Shown here in pieces: positions 32,701 to 44,536 of a DNA stretch of 64,000 nt. How positions within the stretch are numbered: position 1 is the first letter of the stretch; every line of letters starts with the position of its first letter. The notes beneath the pieces are model-generated. The model saw only the letters and a list, made by a program, of their open reading frames with translations, did not search any database and was not told the origin of the DNA. A program made the position numbers and the translations under genes. This DNA is from Triticum aestivum (taxonomy: Eukaryota; Streptophyta; Magnoliopsida; Poales; Poaceae). Location: contig NC_057810.1 of the NCBI RefSeq assembly GCF_018294505.1, positions 202,006,773 through 202,070,772 of the forward strand, given 5' to 3'.

Positions 32701-33714
32701 ACTTATGGAGAAGCCTGCGTTTACAAGAAAGTGAGTGGGAGCTTTGTAGCATTTCTCATATTATATGTAGATGACATACTTTTGATGGGAAATGATATAG
32801 AACTTTTGGACAACATTAAGGCCTACTTGAATAAGTATTTTTCAATGAAGGACCTTGGAGAAGCTGCTTATATATTAGGCATCAAGATCTATAGAGATAG
32901 ATCGAGACGCCTCATAGGTCTTTCACAAAGCACATACCTTGATAAGATTTTGAAGAAGTTCAAAATGGATCAGTCCAAGAAGGGGTTCTTGCCTGTATTA
33001 CAAGGTGTGAGATTGAGCTCGGCTCAATGCCTGACCACGGCAAAAGATAAAGAAGAGATGAGTGTCATCCCCTATGCTTCAGCCATAGGATCTATTATGT
33101 ATGACATGCTGTGTACCAGACCTGATGTAAACCTTGCCGTAAGTTTGGTAGGAAGGTACCAAAGTAATCCCGGCAAGGAACACTGGACAGCGGTCAAGAA
33201 TATCCTAAAGTACCTGAAAAGGACAAAGGACATGTTTCTCGTTTATGGAGGTGACGAAGAGCTCGTCGTAAAAGGTTACGTCGACGCTAGCTTCGACACA
33301 GATCTGGATGACTCTAAGTCACAAACCGGATACGTGTATATGTTGAATGGTGGAGCAGTAAGTTGGTGCAGCTGCAAGCAGAGCGTCGTGGCGGGATCTA
33401 CATGTGAAGCGGAGTACATGGCAGCCTCGGAGGCAACGCATGAAGTAATTTGGGTGAAGGAGTTCATCACCGACCTAGGAGTCATACCCAATGCGTCGGG
33501 GCCGATCAAACTCTTCTGTGACAACACTGGAGCTATTGCCCTTGCCAAGGAGCCCAGGTTTCACAAGAAGACCAGGCACATCAAGCGTCGTTTCAACCCC
33601 ATCCGTGAAAATGTTCAATATGGAGACATAGATATTTGCAAAGTACATACGGATCTGAATGTCGCAGATCCGTTGACTAAACCTCTCTCGCGAGCAAAAC
33701 ATGATCAACACTAG
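29786..33714 (+). pseudogene. Element A gag-pol (Copia), broken
   Basis: Starts at ATG 29786 and ends near 33714. The domain order matches element B: gag, CCHC knuckle (about 30546), protease (FDTGAVAHICN, about 30690), integrase (31105-31900), reverse transcriptase (LYVDDILLMGND, about 32764) and RNase H (about 33280-33480). Breaks: TAG at 29981-29983; one base missing near 32168 that shifts the frame; TGA at 32374-32376 where B has an Arg codon, a likely CpG change. In addition, 18 bases are lost near 31553, removing six residues of the PPGTPQRN motif just before the catalytic Glu of integrase. Apart from these changes it is very close to element B along its whole length. Confidence 0.95.
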
Positions 33715-33766
33715 AACTCTATGGGTGTTCGATTCATCACAATGTAACTGATTATTGACTCTAGTG

Positions 33767-33778
33767 CAAGTGGGAGAC
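33767..33778 (+). other. Element A polypurine tract
   Basis: AAGTGGGAGAC lies directly before the 3' LTR, the usual plus-strand primer in this Copia group. Confidence 0.75.
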
Positions 33779-35507
33779 TGTTGGAAATATGCCCTAGAGG
33801 CAATAATAAAAGGGTTATTATTATATTTCCTTGTTCATGATAATTGTCTCTTATTCATGCTATAACTGTATTATCCGGAAATCCTAATACACGTGTGGAT
33901 ATATAGACCATAACATGTCCCTAGTGAGCCTCTAGTTGACTAGCTCGTTGGTCAACAGATAGTCATGGTTTCCTGACTATGGACATTAGATGTCATTGAC
34001 AACGGGATCACATCATTAGGAGAATGATGTGATGGACAAGACCCAATCCTAAGCATAGCATAAGATCGTGTACTTCGTTTTGCTAGAGCTTTTTCAATGT
34101 CAAGTATCTCTTCCTTAGACCATGAGATTGTGTAACTCCCGGATACCGTAAGAGTGCTTTGGGTGTACCAAACATCACAACATAACTGGGTGACTATAAA
34201 GGTGCACTACAGGTATCTCCGAAAGTGTCTGTTGGGTTGACACGGATCGAGACTGGGATTTGTCACTCTGTATGACGGAGAGGTATCTCTGGGCCCACTC
34301 GGTAATGCATCATCATAATGAGCTCAATGTGACCAAGTCATTGGTGACGGGATCATGCATTACGGTACGAGTAAAGTGACTTGCCGGTAACGAGACTGAA
34401 CGAGGTATTGGGATACCGACGATCGAGTCTCGGGCATGTAATGTACCGATTGACGAAGGGAATTGTATACGGGGTTGTTCGAATCCTCGACATCGTGGTT
34501 CATCCGATGAGATCATCGAGGAGCATGTGGGAGCTAACATGGGTATCCAGATCCCGCTGTTGGTTATTGCCCGAGAGCCGTCTCGGTCATGTCTACGTGT
34601 CTCGCGAACCCGTAGGGTCTACACACTTAAGGTTCGGTGACGCTAGGGTTGTATGAATATGAGTATGCAGTATACCGAATGTTGTTCGGAGTCCCGGATG
34701 AGATCCCGGACGTCACGAGGAGTTCCGAAATGGTCCGGAGGTGAAGAATTATATATAGGAAGTGATATTTCGGCCATCGGGAAAGTTTCGGGGTCACCCA
34801 GTATTGTACCGGGACCATCGAAAGGGTCCCGGGGGTCCACCGGGTGGGGCCACCCATCCCGGAGGGCCCCAAGGGCTGAAGTGGGGAGGGAAACCAGCCC
34901 ATAGTGGGCTGGTGCGCCCCCCTTGGCCCACCCCCTGCGCCTAGGGTTGAAACCCTAGGGTGGGGGGGGGGGGCGCCCCACTTGCCTTGGGGGGTACTCC
35001 ACCCCCCTTGGCCGCCGCCCCCTTGGGAGATTGGATCTCCCAGGGCCGGCGCCCCCCCTGGGGTCCTATATAAAGGGAGGGGGGAGGGGGCAGCCGCACC
35101 CTGAAGTTCTGGCGCCTACCTCCCCCTGCTACACCTCTTCCTCCTTCGTCACGTGCTTGGCGAAGCCCTGCGGGAGTGCTGTTGTTCCACCACCATCACG
35201 CCGTTGTGCTGCTGCTGGAGCCATCATCATCAACCTCTCCTTCCCCCTTGCTGGATCAAGGAGGAGACGTCATCCGCTCCGTACGTGTGTTGAACACGGA
35301 GGTGCCGTCCGTTCGACGCTAGGATCTCCGGTGATAGGATCACGACGAGAACGACTACTTCAACCCTGTTCTTTTGAACGCTTCCACTCACGATCTACAA
35401 AGTGGTATGTAGATGCATCTCCCATGACTCGTTGCTTATATGAACTCATAGATGGATCTTGGTGAAACCGTAGAAATTTTTTTAATTTTCTGCAACGTTC
35501 TCCAACA
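33779..35507 (+). repeat. Element A 3' LTR
   Basis: Starts TGTTGGAAATATGCC and ends GTTCTCCAACA. The TATA box is at 35067-35074. It is followed by CATGG, the right copy of the target duplication. Confidence 0.95.
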
Positions 35508-37154
35508 CATGGATGATGCAACTATCGACTATTTGGAGATTTTCCACGAAATAGCTCCCCCAACGAGGGTGAATACATATTCTGACGTGGATTTTCTATC
35601 ATCTTTGTCCCCCGCAAAATCTGTGTCTTAATACCCTTTGATCTCTAAGGAATCACTTCTCATGTATATTAGCATGTAGTCCTTCGTGCCTTGCGCATAA
35701 CACAATGCTTTCTTTACCATATTCTAGTGCTCTATGCCTGGATTCTCTTGATATCTACCAAGTACCCCGGTGATAAAGGCTAAGTCAGGGCGAGTGCACA
35801 ATTTTGCATACTGTAAGCTGCCAACTGCCGAAGCATATGGTACTGCTTTCATTTGATCGATCTCGTACTGGTTCTTGGGACATTGAAATTTCCCAAAACT
35901 ATCGCCCTTAACTATAGGAGCAGGTGTGGCTTTACTCGCATGCATATTATACTTTTTAAGAACCTTTTCTATATATGATTTCTGTGATAGTCCTAAGACT
36001 CCATTGTTTCTATCTCGGTGCATTTCTATGCCCAAAACATATGATGATTCACCAAGATCTGTTATGTCAAAATTCGAGGATAAGAACTTCTTTGTTTCTT
36101 GTAGTAGACTAACATCACTGCTAGCAAGCAGAATATCATCCACATACAAGATTAGGAAAATATATTTCCCATTTTTAAACTTTGCATAAATGCAGTTATC
36201 CTCAATATTTTCTTTAAATCCAAAACTTTTAATCGTTTGATTAAACTTTATATACCACTGTCTAGAGGCTTGCCTTAATCCATAAATGGATTTCTTCAGG
36301 TGGCATCCCATATTTTCCTTGCCTTCCATGATAAAACCCTTGGGTTGTTTCATGTAGACCTTTTCTTTTAAATCACCATTCAGAAATGACGTCTTAACAT
36401 CCATTTGATGTAACTCTAAATCAAAATGTGCAACTAATGTCATTATGATTCTGAAGGAATCCTTACATGAGACTGGGGAAAAAGTCTCATTGTAGTCTAT
36501 CCCTTCTCTTTGAGTAAATCCTTTTGGCACGGGTTGTGCTTTATACTTTCCTACATTTCCTTTAGAGTCATACTTAATTTTGTAGACCCATTTACAGCCT
36601 ACTGTTTTGGCTCCTTTAGGAATTTCCTCTAAGTCCCAAACATCTTTGGAACTCATCGATTTCATATCGTCTTCCATTGCCTTCATCCATCTTGATGAAT
36701 GAGGGCTTCTCATGGCTTCTTCATATGAGGTGGGGTCTTTTTCCATATGAACCATTTCTGTGTTATAAACTTTAAAGTCAATAGAAATAGCTCACTTTCC
36801 TGGTCTTGTAGACCTTCTAAGGGCCTTAGTTTATGGGACATTCTATGCCTCAACTTCTGGCACTTCTTCTAAAATTTGCTGCTGCACCTCCCTTTGATGC
36901 TCAACAACGGGTTCAGTCGGCTCTGGCAGACAGGTTTTGGGTCTACTCCCATAGTTGTCATGCGTGGAGTTGCAACTGGTAGTGAGAAAATGGCTCCTGA
37001 ATCATCGGATTAGGCGCATGCACCCTCTTCTCGTCAAGATCATTTTTTCGAGCTACCAAGCTCCTCCTCATCATTTCGTCCTCTAAGAAGACTACATGTC
37101 TCGTTTCTACAATGTAGCAACCAGACCTCAAACAGTCTGATCTCTGTGCATCAG
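35508..37154 (-). pseudogene. Element C, Copia pol (reverse transcriptase and first half of RNase H)
   Basis: On the minus strand, 36755 down to 35724 is open and encodes Copia reverse transcriptase: SYEEAMRSPHSSRWMKAMED, GCKWVYKIKYDSKGNVGKYK, the catalytic LYVDDILLASSD (about 36140), and LGIEMHRDRNNGVLGLSQKS. After a stop near 35724 the RNase H start follows with further stops (GDKDDRKSTSEYVFTLVGGA near 35600) and ends at CATGG, the insertion site of element A. Beyond 36755, a degraded linker (TKALRRSTRPGK) leads towards integrase until 37154, where element D interrupts. This Copia lineage is clearly different from elements A, B and E. The rest of pol, gag and the 5' LTR must lie to the right of the window. 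Confidence 0.9.
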
Positions 37155-39725
37155 TGTCATCCCTCGATCGGTAATGCTGACATGCACAGTACTTGAAGGA
37201 TTTATAACAGAGTAGCAATCACACACTTATTACATCGAATGTCTCAAAAGAGAACTTATTACAATAAATATGGCTTAAGGCCATCTAATAACGATAACAG
37301 CGGAAGCCTTGGAAGATAAGCGAGTCCATCAACTCCAACGGCATCATTGAGTATAGGACCACGACCTAAGGCACCTTACTCATCATCTGAAAAGTCTGCA
37401 ACATGAACGTTGCAGCCCGAAAACGGGTCAGCACATGGAATATGCTGGCAATGTAACACATAGAGAGTAATGAACAGAATAATGCTATCACTACATGCAT
37501 ATATGGCTGGTGGAAAGCTCTATGGTTACAGTTTTGCATAAAGCCAATTTTTCCCTACAACAAAGGAATACATTTTATTTAACTATCATGGTGGTTGTTA
37601 AACATTGAAAAGGTTCCTCCAACTCAATCTCAATTAAGCATCATCATTAAACTCAACAAATTAAATTAAGTAACATGATGAGATTCACATGATAATCCAA
37701 GTACTAGATACTCGAAATGTCCATAACCGGGGACACGACTAACCATGATTAGTTTGTACACTCTGTAGAGGTTTGCACACTTTTCCCCACAAGACTCGAT
37801 CTCCTCCGTTGGATTTCTCGCACTACAAGGTGTTTGAGAAACGTATGACAGAGACAAAGTCTTCCAGAAGCATTAACTCTTTACTCTGGGTAGACAGTAC
37901 CAACCTACATCCCCTACATCTGCTAGTATACCACTGAAAGAGGTCACACAACATACTCAACTATGCTAGAGCCTATAGTAGCTTGCGGCTGCACACGGAA
38001 GTTTCTAGCATGAAATAATCTCATGATCCCTTTGAGTCTGGGTGGCGGTCCATAGGAGAATCACACGGTACCCCGGGATTTCCAAACATTCAGGCAACAC
38101 TGGGTTCCCCAGGTGCCTCAATCCACCCAGATGTGAATTAAAGTTGCCACCTTAAGTAAACCATTAATTATCAATCTCATATCTGTCATGGATACACTCA
38201 CCCAATCCACGTCTACTAGCATAGCATAGCAATATAAGAAAACGTAGAAGTAACTCCCAAAGGTTTGATAAATAAAACAGGTGATAGGTACTACCTCATC
38301 TACTTCTCAAAACCCACATATTAATTAGATCCTAATAATGCAATTGTTTTGAGGATTGATCTAATGCAATAAAACTGGGTAGTAAAGAGGTATGATCAAA
38401 GTGTTACTTGCCTTGCTGATGATCCGTGAAACCTAGAGACTAGTATTAGCAAGCGGCGCACTCCGGGTACTCTATCGCAAACAAACAAGCATACAATAAG
38501 CACTCATCTAATAGACGGGTAAAACTCAAATAAGAGATCTAACCAGAAAGTTCAACTTAAGAACTCCGGTTTGCAAAAAGAATCAAATCAATCGAAGCAA
38601 CGAAAGTCAAACGGCGAAAGAAACAAGCTTCGTTTACTAATCTGGACCTAAATAAATTTTATAGTAGCAAAAACTTGTTTGAGTTGAATCGCCTGATTCC
38701 GATAAACGAGGGAAAAGTTAAACTAGAACAAAAATCGGACCAGAAATCGCGATCGAAAACAATCGCGGAAAATCCGAGAAAAAGAAAAACGGACGAACAG
38801 GCTAACGAATGAATGTTCGCTCTCTGCGACTAAACTACGAAAACCGTTCGTTAAAACGAACGTACGGACGAACGTCCACAAAATAAATAAACCGAAAAAA
38901 CTAAACCGGTCTATTAAAAAAAATCGCGGTTTTATATAAAAAAACGGGCGGTTTTCGGAAGAAAACCGGCGGCAGCACGGATGGCTACCTCCGGCTCCAG
39001 TGGGGCTCCGGCGAGTCGGCGGTGGTGGTCGGCGGCAACGGCGAGGGGCGGCGGCATCGGTGTTGGCGGGAACCGGCGGCGGCAAGGGGCGGCGACGGTG
39101 CACGGATCGAGGCAGCGGCTAGGGTTAGGGTTGGCGGGGCGGGGCTAGGGTGGGCTGGCGGCGGGGTTTGGCGGCTTATAATGCCGGGCAAAGAGGGAGT
39201 CCGGGTCGCCCACGGCGGCCCGAGTCGGTTCGTTCTTTTTAAATAATTCGGACGCGCAGAAAAATAAATAAAAGAAATACTAAACGGACTCCAAAAATCC
39301 CGAAATAAATTTTGCCCGCCCGCTAAAAATAAGCCGGACAAGATGAACATTTATTTGGGGCCTAAATGCAATTTTGAAAAACGTGCATCTTTTCTAATTC
39401 AAATAAAATAGCGATAAAACTCCAAATAAAATCTTATTTGATTTTATTATTAAATCCTCAATATTTCTTTATTTTGGGAAAGTCATTTTATTCCCTCTCT
39501 CGTATTTTTATAATTGAAATAATTTAAGATAAAATAATTAAAATCAAATAATCCTATTTTCAAAATTTGAGAAAACTCAAATATGAAATAATGAAATCCC
39601 CAACTCTCTCCGTGGGTCCTTGAGTTGCGTAGAATTTCTAGGATCGAGCTAAAATGCAATAAAATATGATATGCAATGATGATCTAATGTTATAACATTA
39701 CAAATTGAAAATTTGGGATGTTACA
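37155..39725 (-). repeat. Element D 3' LTR (2571 bp)
   Basis: Read on the minus strand it starts TGTAACATCCC and ends GGGATGACA, short inverted ends typical of LTRs. The GC-rich block at 38940-39230 (plus strand) probably holds the transcript start, with ATTATAAGCC on the minus strand near 39173-39182 as a possible TATA box. Several open frames in this block are by-products of base composition. Confidence 0.85.
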
Positions 39726-39741
39726 AACCTACCCCCCTTAA
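39726..39741 (-). other. Element D polypurine tract
   Basis: The minus strand reads TTAAGGGGGGTAGGTT immediately before the LTR. The pol stop codon overlaps its start. Confidence 0.8.
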
Positions 39742-42700
39742 GATGAATCTCGCCCTCGAGATTCAGGTTGGCTAGAAAATAGGTGAGGGTGGTCCTTCCG
39801 TAGATCTTCCTCTCGCTCCCAGGTGGCTTCATCTTCGGTATGGTGGCTCCATTGAACTTTGCAGAACTTGATAACCTTGCTGCGCGTGACTCGGCTAGCA
39901 TATTCGAGAATCCTAACTGGTTTCTCCTCATAGGTCAAATCGCTGTCCAACTGAATTGCTTCTAGTGGCACTGTATCTCTCGGAGGTATATCAGCCATCT
40001 CTGTGTGGCACTTCTTCAACTGCGAAACGTGGAACACATCGTGAACTCCTGACAATCCTTAGGGCAATTCCAACTTGTAAGCAACTTCTCTCATACGCTC
40101 CAAAACTTTGTATGGTCCCACAAAACGTGGTGCTAACTTTCCCTTAACTCCAAAACGCTTGACTCCTCGAAGTGGGGACACACGAAGATAAACTCTATCT
40201 CCTACTTCATAAAGTGTCTCCTTGTGTTTAGAATCTGCATAGCTCTTCTGCCTGGACTGGGCTACCTTGAGCCTATCGCAAATTAGGTTAACCTTCTCTT
40301 CAAACTCTTTAACCAAATCTGGTCCAAACAACTGACGGTCTCCAACTTCATCCCCTAACAATGGTGTCCTGCACCTCTTCCCGTACAAAGCTTCGAAAGG
40401 GGCCATCTTCAAACTAGATTGATAACTGTTGTTATAAGAGAACTCTGCATATGGAAAATTGTCGTCCCAACTAGATCCATAATCTAGCGCACAAGCTCTC
40501 AGCATGACTTCCAGAATCTGATTGACTCTCTCAGTCTGTCCATCTGTCTGTGGATGAAAGGCTATACTGAACTCTAGCCTGGTACCCAAGGTTTCGTGCA
40601 ACTGATTCCAGAACTTTGAGGTAAACTGGGTTCCTCTATTTGACACAATGCTCCTCGGAACTCCATGCAGACATACGATCCTGGTCATGTATATATTTGC
40701 CAACTTAGCACCGGTGTAAGTGGTCTTCACTGGAATGAAATGAGCTACCTTCATCAGACAATCGACTACAACCCATATCGAGTCATAGCCTGAACGAGTC
40801 CTGGGCAATCCCGTGATAAAATCCATGCCTAGCTTATCCCACTTCCATTCGGGTATTAGCAATGGTTGTAGCAATCCCGCTGGCTTCTGATGCTCTGCCT
40901 TCACTCTCTGACATACATCACAAACTGCTACATACTCCGCAATTTCCTTCTTCATTCTGGTCCACCAGAAGGTGTCCTTCAAATCCAAATACATTTTGGT
41001 ATTTCCTGGGTGAATCGAATACAGTGAGTCATGGGCCTCTTGCAGAATCAACTTCCTGATCTCCGGGTCATTAGGCACATAAATGCGATCCTTAAACCAT
41101 AAGGTATCGTGCTCATCCTCATAAAAACCTTTAGCTTTTCCTTTGCTCATCTTCTCCTTTATCTCATCAATCTCCTTATTGGTCTTCTGAGCTTCTCTGA
41201 TCTTATCCATCAAGGTAGACTGAATCTCCAATGTTGTACATAGCCTCTCGGAACTATTTCCAAACATAGTTCACGAAGATCCTCGGCTAACTCCTTCGGT
41301 AACTCTCCGGTCAAGAGTGTGTTGACATGGCTCTTGCGGCTCAACGCATCGGCTACTACGTTAGACTTTCCGGGGTGATAATGCAATCTCATATCATAAT
41401 CCTTGATGAGCTCCAACCATCTCCTTTTTCTGAGATTCAACTCCTTCTGTGTGAAGATGTACTTTAAACTCTTGTGATCCGTGTACACCTCGCAATGGTT
41501 TCCGACGAGAAAATGTCTCCATGTCTTCAACGCATGCACTACGGCTGCTAACTCCAAATCATGTGTGGCATAATTCAACTCATGGGGCTTAAGTTGTCGT
41601 GAGGCGTACGAAACAACTCTTCCCTCCTGCATAAGTACTGCTACAAGTCCTCGACGAGAAGCATCGCAATATACTTCATAATCCTTGCGTTGATCTGGCG
41701 GAATCAACATTGGTGATGTAACCAATCGTTTCTTCAACTCCTGGAAACTGGCCTCACATTCCTCGGTCCATTTGAACTTGGTTTCCTTCTTCAACAATTT
41801 CGCCATGGGCTTTGCAATCCTCAAGAAATTATCAATGAACCTCCGGTAGTATCCTGCAAGTCCAAGAAAACTCCGAATCTCTCCAACTGACGTTGGGGCT
41901 TCCCAATTTGTCACGGTGACAACCTTGGTGGGGTCTACTGCTATTCCTTCTCCGGATATCACATGTCCGAGGAATCAAACTTCCTTCAACCAAAACTCAC
42001 ATTTGCTAAACTTGGCATATAATTGATGTTCTCTGAGCTTCCCGAGTACCAAACGCAAATGCTCCTTATGCTCCTCTTCATTCTTCGAGTAGACCAAAAT
42101 ATCATCAATGAATACCATGATGAACTTATCCAAAAACTCCATAAATACCTTGTTCATCAGGTTCATAAAATAGGCAGGTGCGTTAGTCAGACCAAATGAC
42201 ATAACGGTATACTCATATAGCCCGTACCTTGTGGTAAAAGATGTCTTTGGAATATCCTGCTCTCGAATCTTCAGCTGGTGGTATCCTGATCGCAGGTCGA
42301 TCTTGGAAAATACCTTAGCTCCTTGCAACTGGTCAAATAGATCATTGATCATCGGCAGTGGATACTTGTTCTTGATAGTTACTTCATTCAATCCTCGATA
42401 ATCAACAACCATCCTCAACGATCCATCCTTCTTCTCCACTAGAAGCACTGGTGATCCCCAAGGTGATGAACTTGGGTGAATATAGCCTTTATCCAGTAAC
42501 TCCTTAATTTGCTTCTTAATTTCCTCCAAATCCTATGCGGGCATCTTGTGCGGTCTCTTAGATATAGGCCCTGTGCCTGGCAAAAGCTCAATCAAAAACT
42601 CAATGTCTCTATCCGGTGGCATGCCTGGCAACTTCTCTAGAAATACGTCAGGAAAATCCTTCACCACTGGTACTTCCTCCTGTACAACTCCTGTTAAGGA

Positions 42701-42796
42701 ATTTACTTGAGTCCTCTTCGGCACATGCCAAGATACATACTTGATCCTTCTTCCTTCTGGGGTGGTAAGCAAAATCGACTTACTGGCGCATTCAAT
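39738..42796 (-). pseudogene. Element D pol (Gypsy chromovirus), broken
   Basis: Read from 42796 down to 39738: a protease-RT linker ([20 protein letters not shown]), reverse transcriptase ([18 protein letters not shown], then [11 protein letters not shown] near 42100), RNase H ([32 protein letters not shown]), integrase (HPGNTKMYLDLKDTFWW, then CDVCQRVKAEHQKPAGLLQP, and HPQTDGQTERVNQ), and a chromodomain-like tail (PVRILEYASRV, EDEATWEREEDL). The reverse transcriptase-RNase H-integrase order is that of Ty3/Gypsy. Breaks: TAG at 42533-42535, TGA at 41975-41977, a frameshift between 41267 and 41210, and TAA at 40059-40061. Gag and protease are outside the window. The protein tail ends ESRGRDSS, close to the tail of element F. 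Confidence 0.92.
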
Positions 42797-44522
42797 TGTT
42801 GGGTAACGTAGCAGAAATTCAAAATTTTTCTACGTGTCACCAAGATCTATCTATGGAGAAACCAACAACGAGGGGAAGGAGAGTGCATCTACATACCCTT
42901 GTAGATCGTTAAGCGGAAGCGTTCAAGAGAACGGGGTTGAAGGAGTCGTACTCGTCGTGATCCAAATCACCGGAGATCCTACTGTCGAACGGACGGCACC
43001 TCCGCGTTCAACACACGTACAGCCCGGTGACGTCTCCCATGCCTTGATCCAGCAAGGAGAGAGGGAGAGGTTGAGGAAGACTCCATCCAGCAGCAGCAGA
43101 ACGGCGTGGTGGTGATGGAGGAGCGTGGCAATCCTGCAGGGCTTCGCCAAGCACCGCGGGAGAGGAGGAGTACTTGGGAGAGGGGGAGGGCTGCGCCAAA
43201 ACTTCAGGTGCGGCTGCCCTCCCTCCCCTCCACTATATATAGGGGCAAGGGAGAGGGGGGGCACAGCCTTGGCCCTTCCTCCAAGGAAGGGTGCGGCTAG
43301 GGAGGAGTCCATCCTCCCCAAGGCACCTAGGAGGTGCCTTCCCCCTTTAGGACTCTCCCTTTCCCTTATCTCTTGGTGCATGGGCCTCTTGGGGCTAGTG
43401 CCCTTGGCCCATATAGGCCAAAGCGCACACCCCTACAGCCCATGTGGCCTCCCCGGGGCAGGTGGACCCCCGGACCCCTTTCGGCACTCCCGGTACAATA
43501 CCGATAATGCGCGAAACTTTTCCGGCGACCAAAACAAGACTTCCCATATATAAATCTTTACCTCCGGACCATTCCGGAACTCCTCGTGACATCCGGGATC
43601 TCATCCGGGACTCCGAACAACATTCGGTAACCACATACGAACTTCCTTTATAACCCTAGCGTCATCGAACCTTAAGTGTGTAGACCCTACGGGTTCGAGA
43701 ACCATGCAGACATGACCGAGACGTTCTCCGGTCAATAACCAACAGCAGGATCTGGATACCCATGTTGGCTACCACATGTTCCACGATGATCTCATCAGAT
43801 GAACCACGATGTCAAGGACTCAATCGATCCCATATACAATTCCCTTTGTCTAGCGGTATTGTACTTGCCCGAGATTCGATCGTCGGTATGCCGATACCTT
43901 GTTCAATCTCGTTACCGGCAAGTCTTCTTTACTCGTTCCGTAACACATCATCCCGTGATCAACCCCTTGGTCACATTGTGCACATTATGATGATGTCCTA
44001 CCAAGTGGGCCCAGAGATACCTCTCTGTCAACTGGAGTGACAAATCCCAGTCTTGATTCGTGCCAACCCAACAGACACTTTCGGAGATACTTGTAGTGCA
44101 CCTTTATAGCCATCCAGTTACGTTGTGACGTTTGATACACCCAAAGCATTCCTACGGTATCCGGGAGTTGCACAATCTCATGGTCTAAGGAAATGATACT
44201 TGACATTAGAAAAGCTTTAGCATACGAACTACGATCTTTGTGCTAGGCTTAGGATTGGATCTTGTCCATCACATCATTCTCCTAATGATGTGATCCCGTT
44301 ATCAACGACATCCAATGTCCATGGTCAGGAAACCGTAACCATCTATTGATCAACGAGCTAGTCATCTAGAGGCTTACTAGGGACTTGGTGTTGTCTATGT
44401 ACCCACACATGTATCTGAGTTTCCTATCAATACAATTATAGCATGGATAATAAACGATTATCATGAACAAGGAAATATAATAATAACCTATTTATTATTG
44501 TCTCTAGGGCATATTTCCAACA
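42797..44522 (-). repeat. Element E 3' LTR
   Basis: 1726 bp between TGTTGGGTAACG (plus strand, left) and GGCATATTTCCAACA (right). The minus-strand TATA (TATATATA) is at 43234-43241. By eye about 15 differences in the first 320 bases separate it from the LTR at 63239, nearly 5%, clearly more than the A, B and F pairs. Confidence 0.92.
43234..43241 (-). promoter_or_regulatory. TATA box of element E 3' LTR
   Basis: TATATATA in the CCCTATATATAG context on the minus strand. The same motif lies at 63673-63680 in the 5' LTR. Confidence 0.6.
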
Positions 44523-44536
44523 GTCTCCCACTTGCA
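44523..44536 (-). other. Element E polypurine tract
   Basis: The minus strand reads AGTGCAAGTGGGAGAC directly before the LTR, the same as element A. Confidence 0.8.

Larger units (their letters stand above)
18306..35507 (+). mobile_element. Element A: Angela/BARE1/WIS-type Copia retrotransposon (carries nested element B)
   Basis: Two LTRs of 1726 and 1729 bp (18306-20031 and 33779-35507) bound the element, and the 5-bp duplication CATGG (18301-18305 and 35508-35512) marks its insertion into element C. The leader is interrupted after 20356 by element B and resumes at 28803. Removing B leaves about 8.76 kb, the normal size for this group. The two LTRs look about 2% different by eye in their first few hundred bases, which suggests insertion within roughly the last million years. 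The coding region is broken. Confidence 0.95.
37155..42796 (-). mobile_element. Element D: chromodomain Gypsy (Tekay-like), minus strand, partial
   Basis: The 3' part only: LTR (37155-39725), polypurine tract and pol back to the protease-reverse transcriptase junction, where element E cuts it at 42796. The five bases before the insert (TCAAT, 42792-42796) should reappear beyond 64000 if the target duplication is intact. On the left D abuts element C at ATCAG (37150-37154). A pol order with integrase after RNase H and a chromodomain-like C-terminus places it in the chromoviruses. Confidence 0.9.

Noticed and set aside
17947..36755. Two independent Copia pol fragments
   Set aside because: The minus-strand RNase H halves at 18303 and 35508 join in frame across element A, with CATGG on both sides, so they are one interrupted gene.
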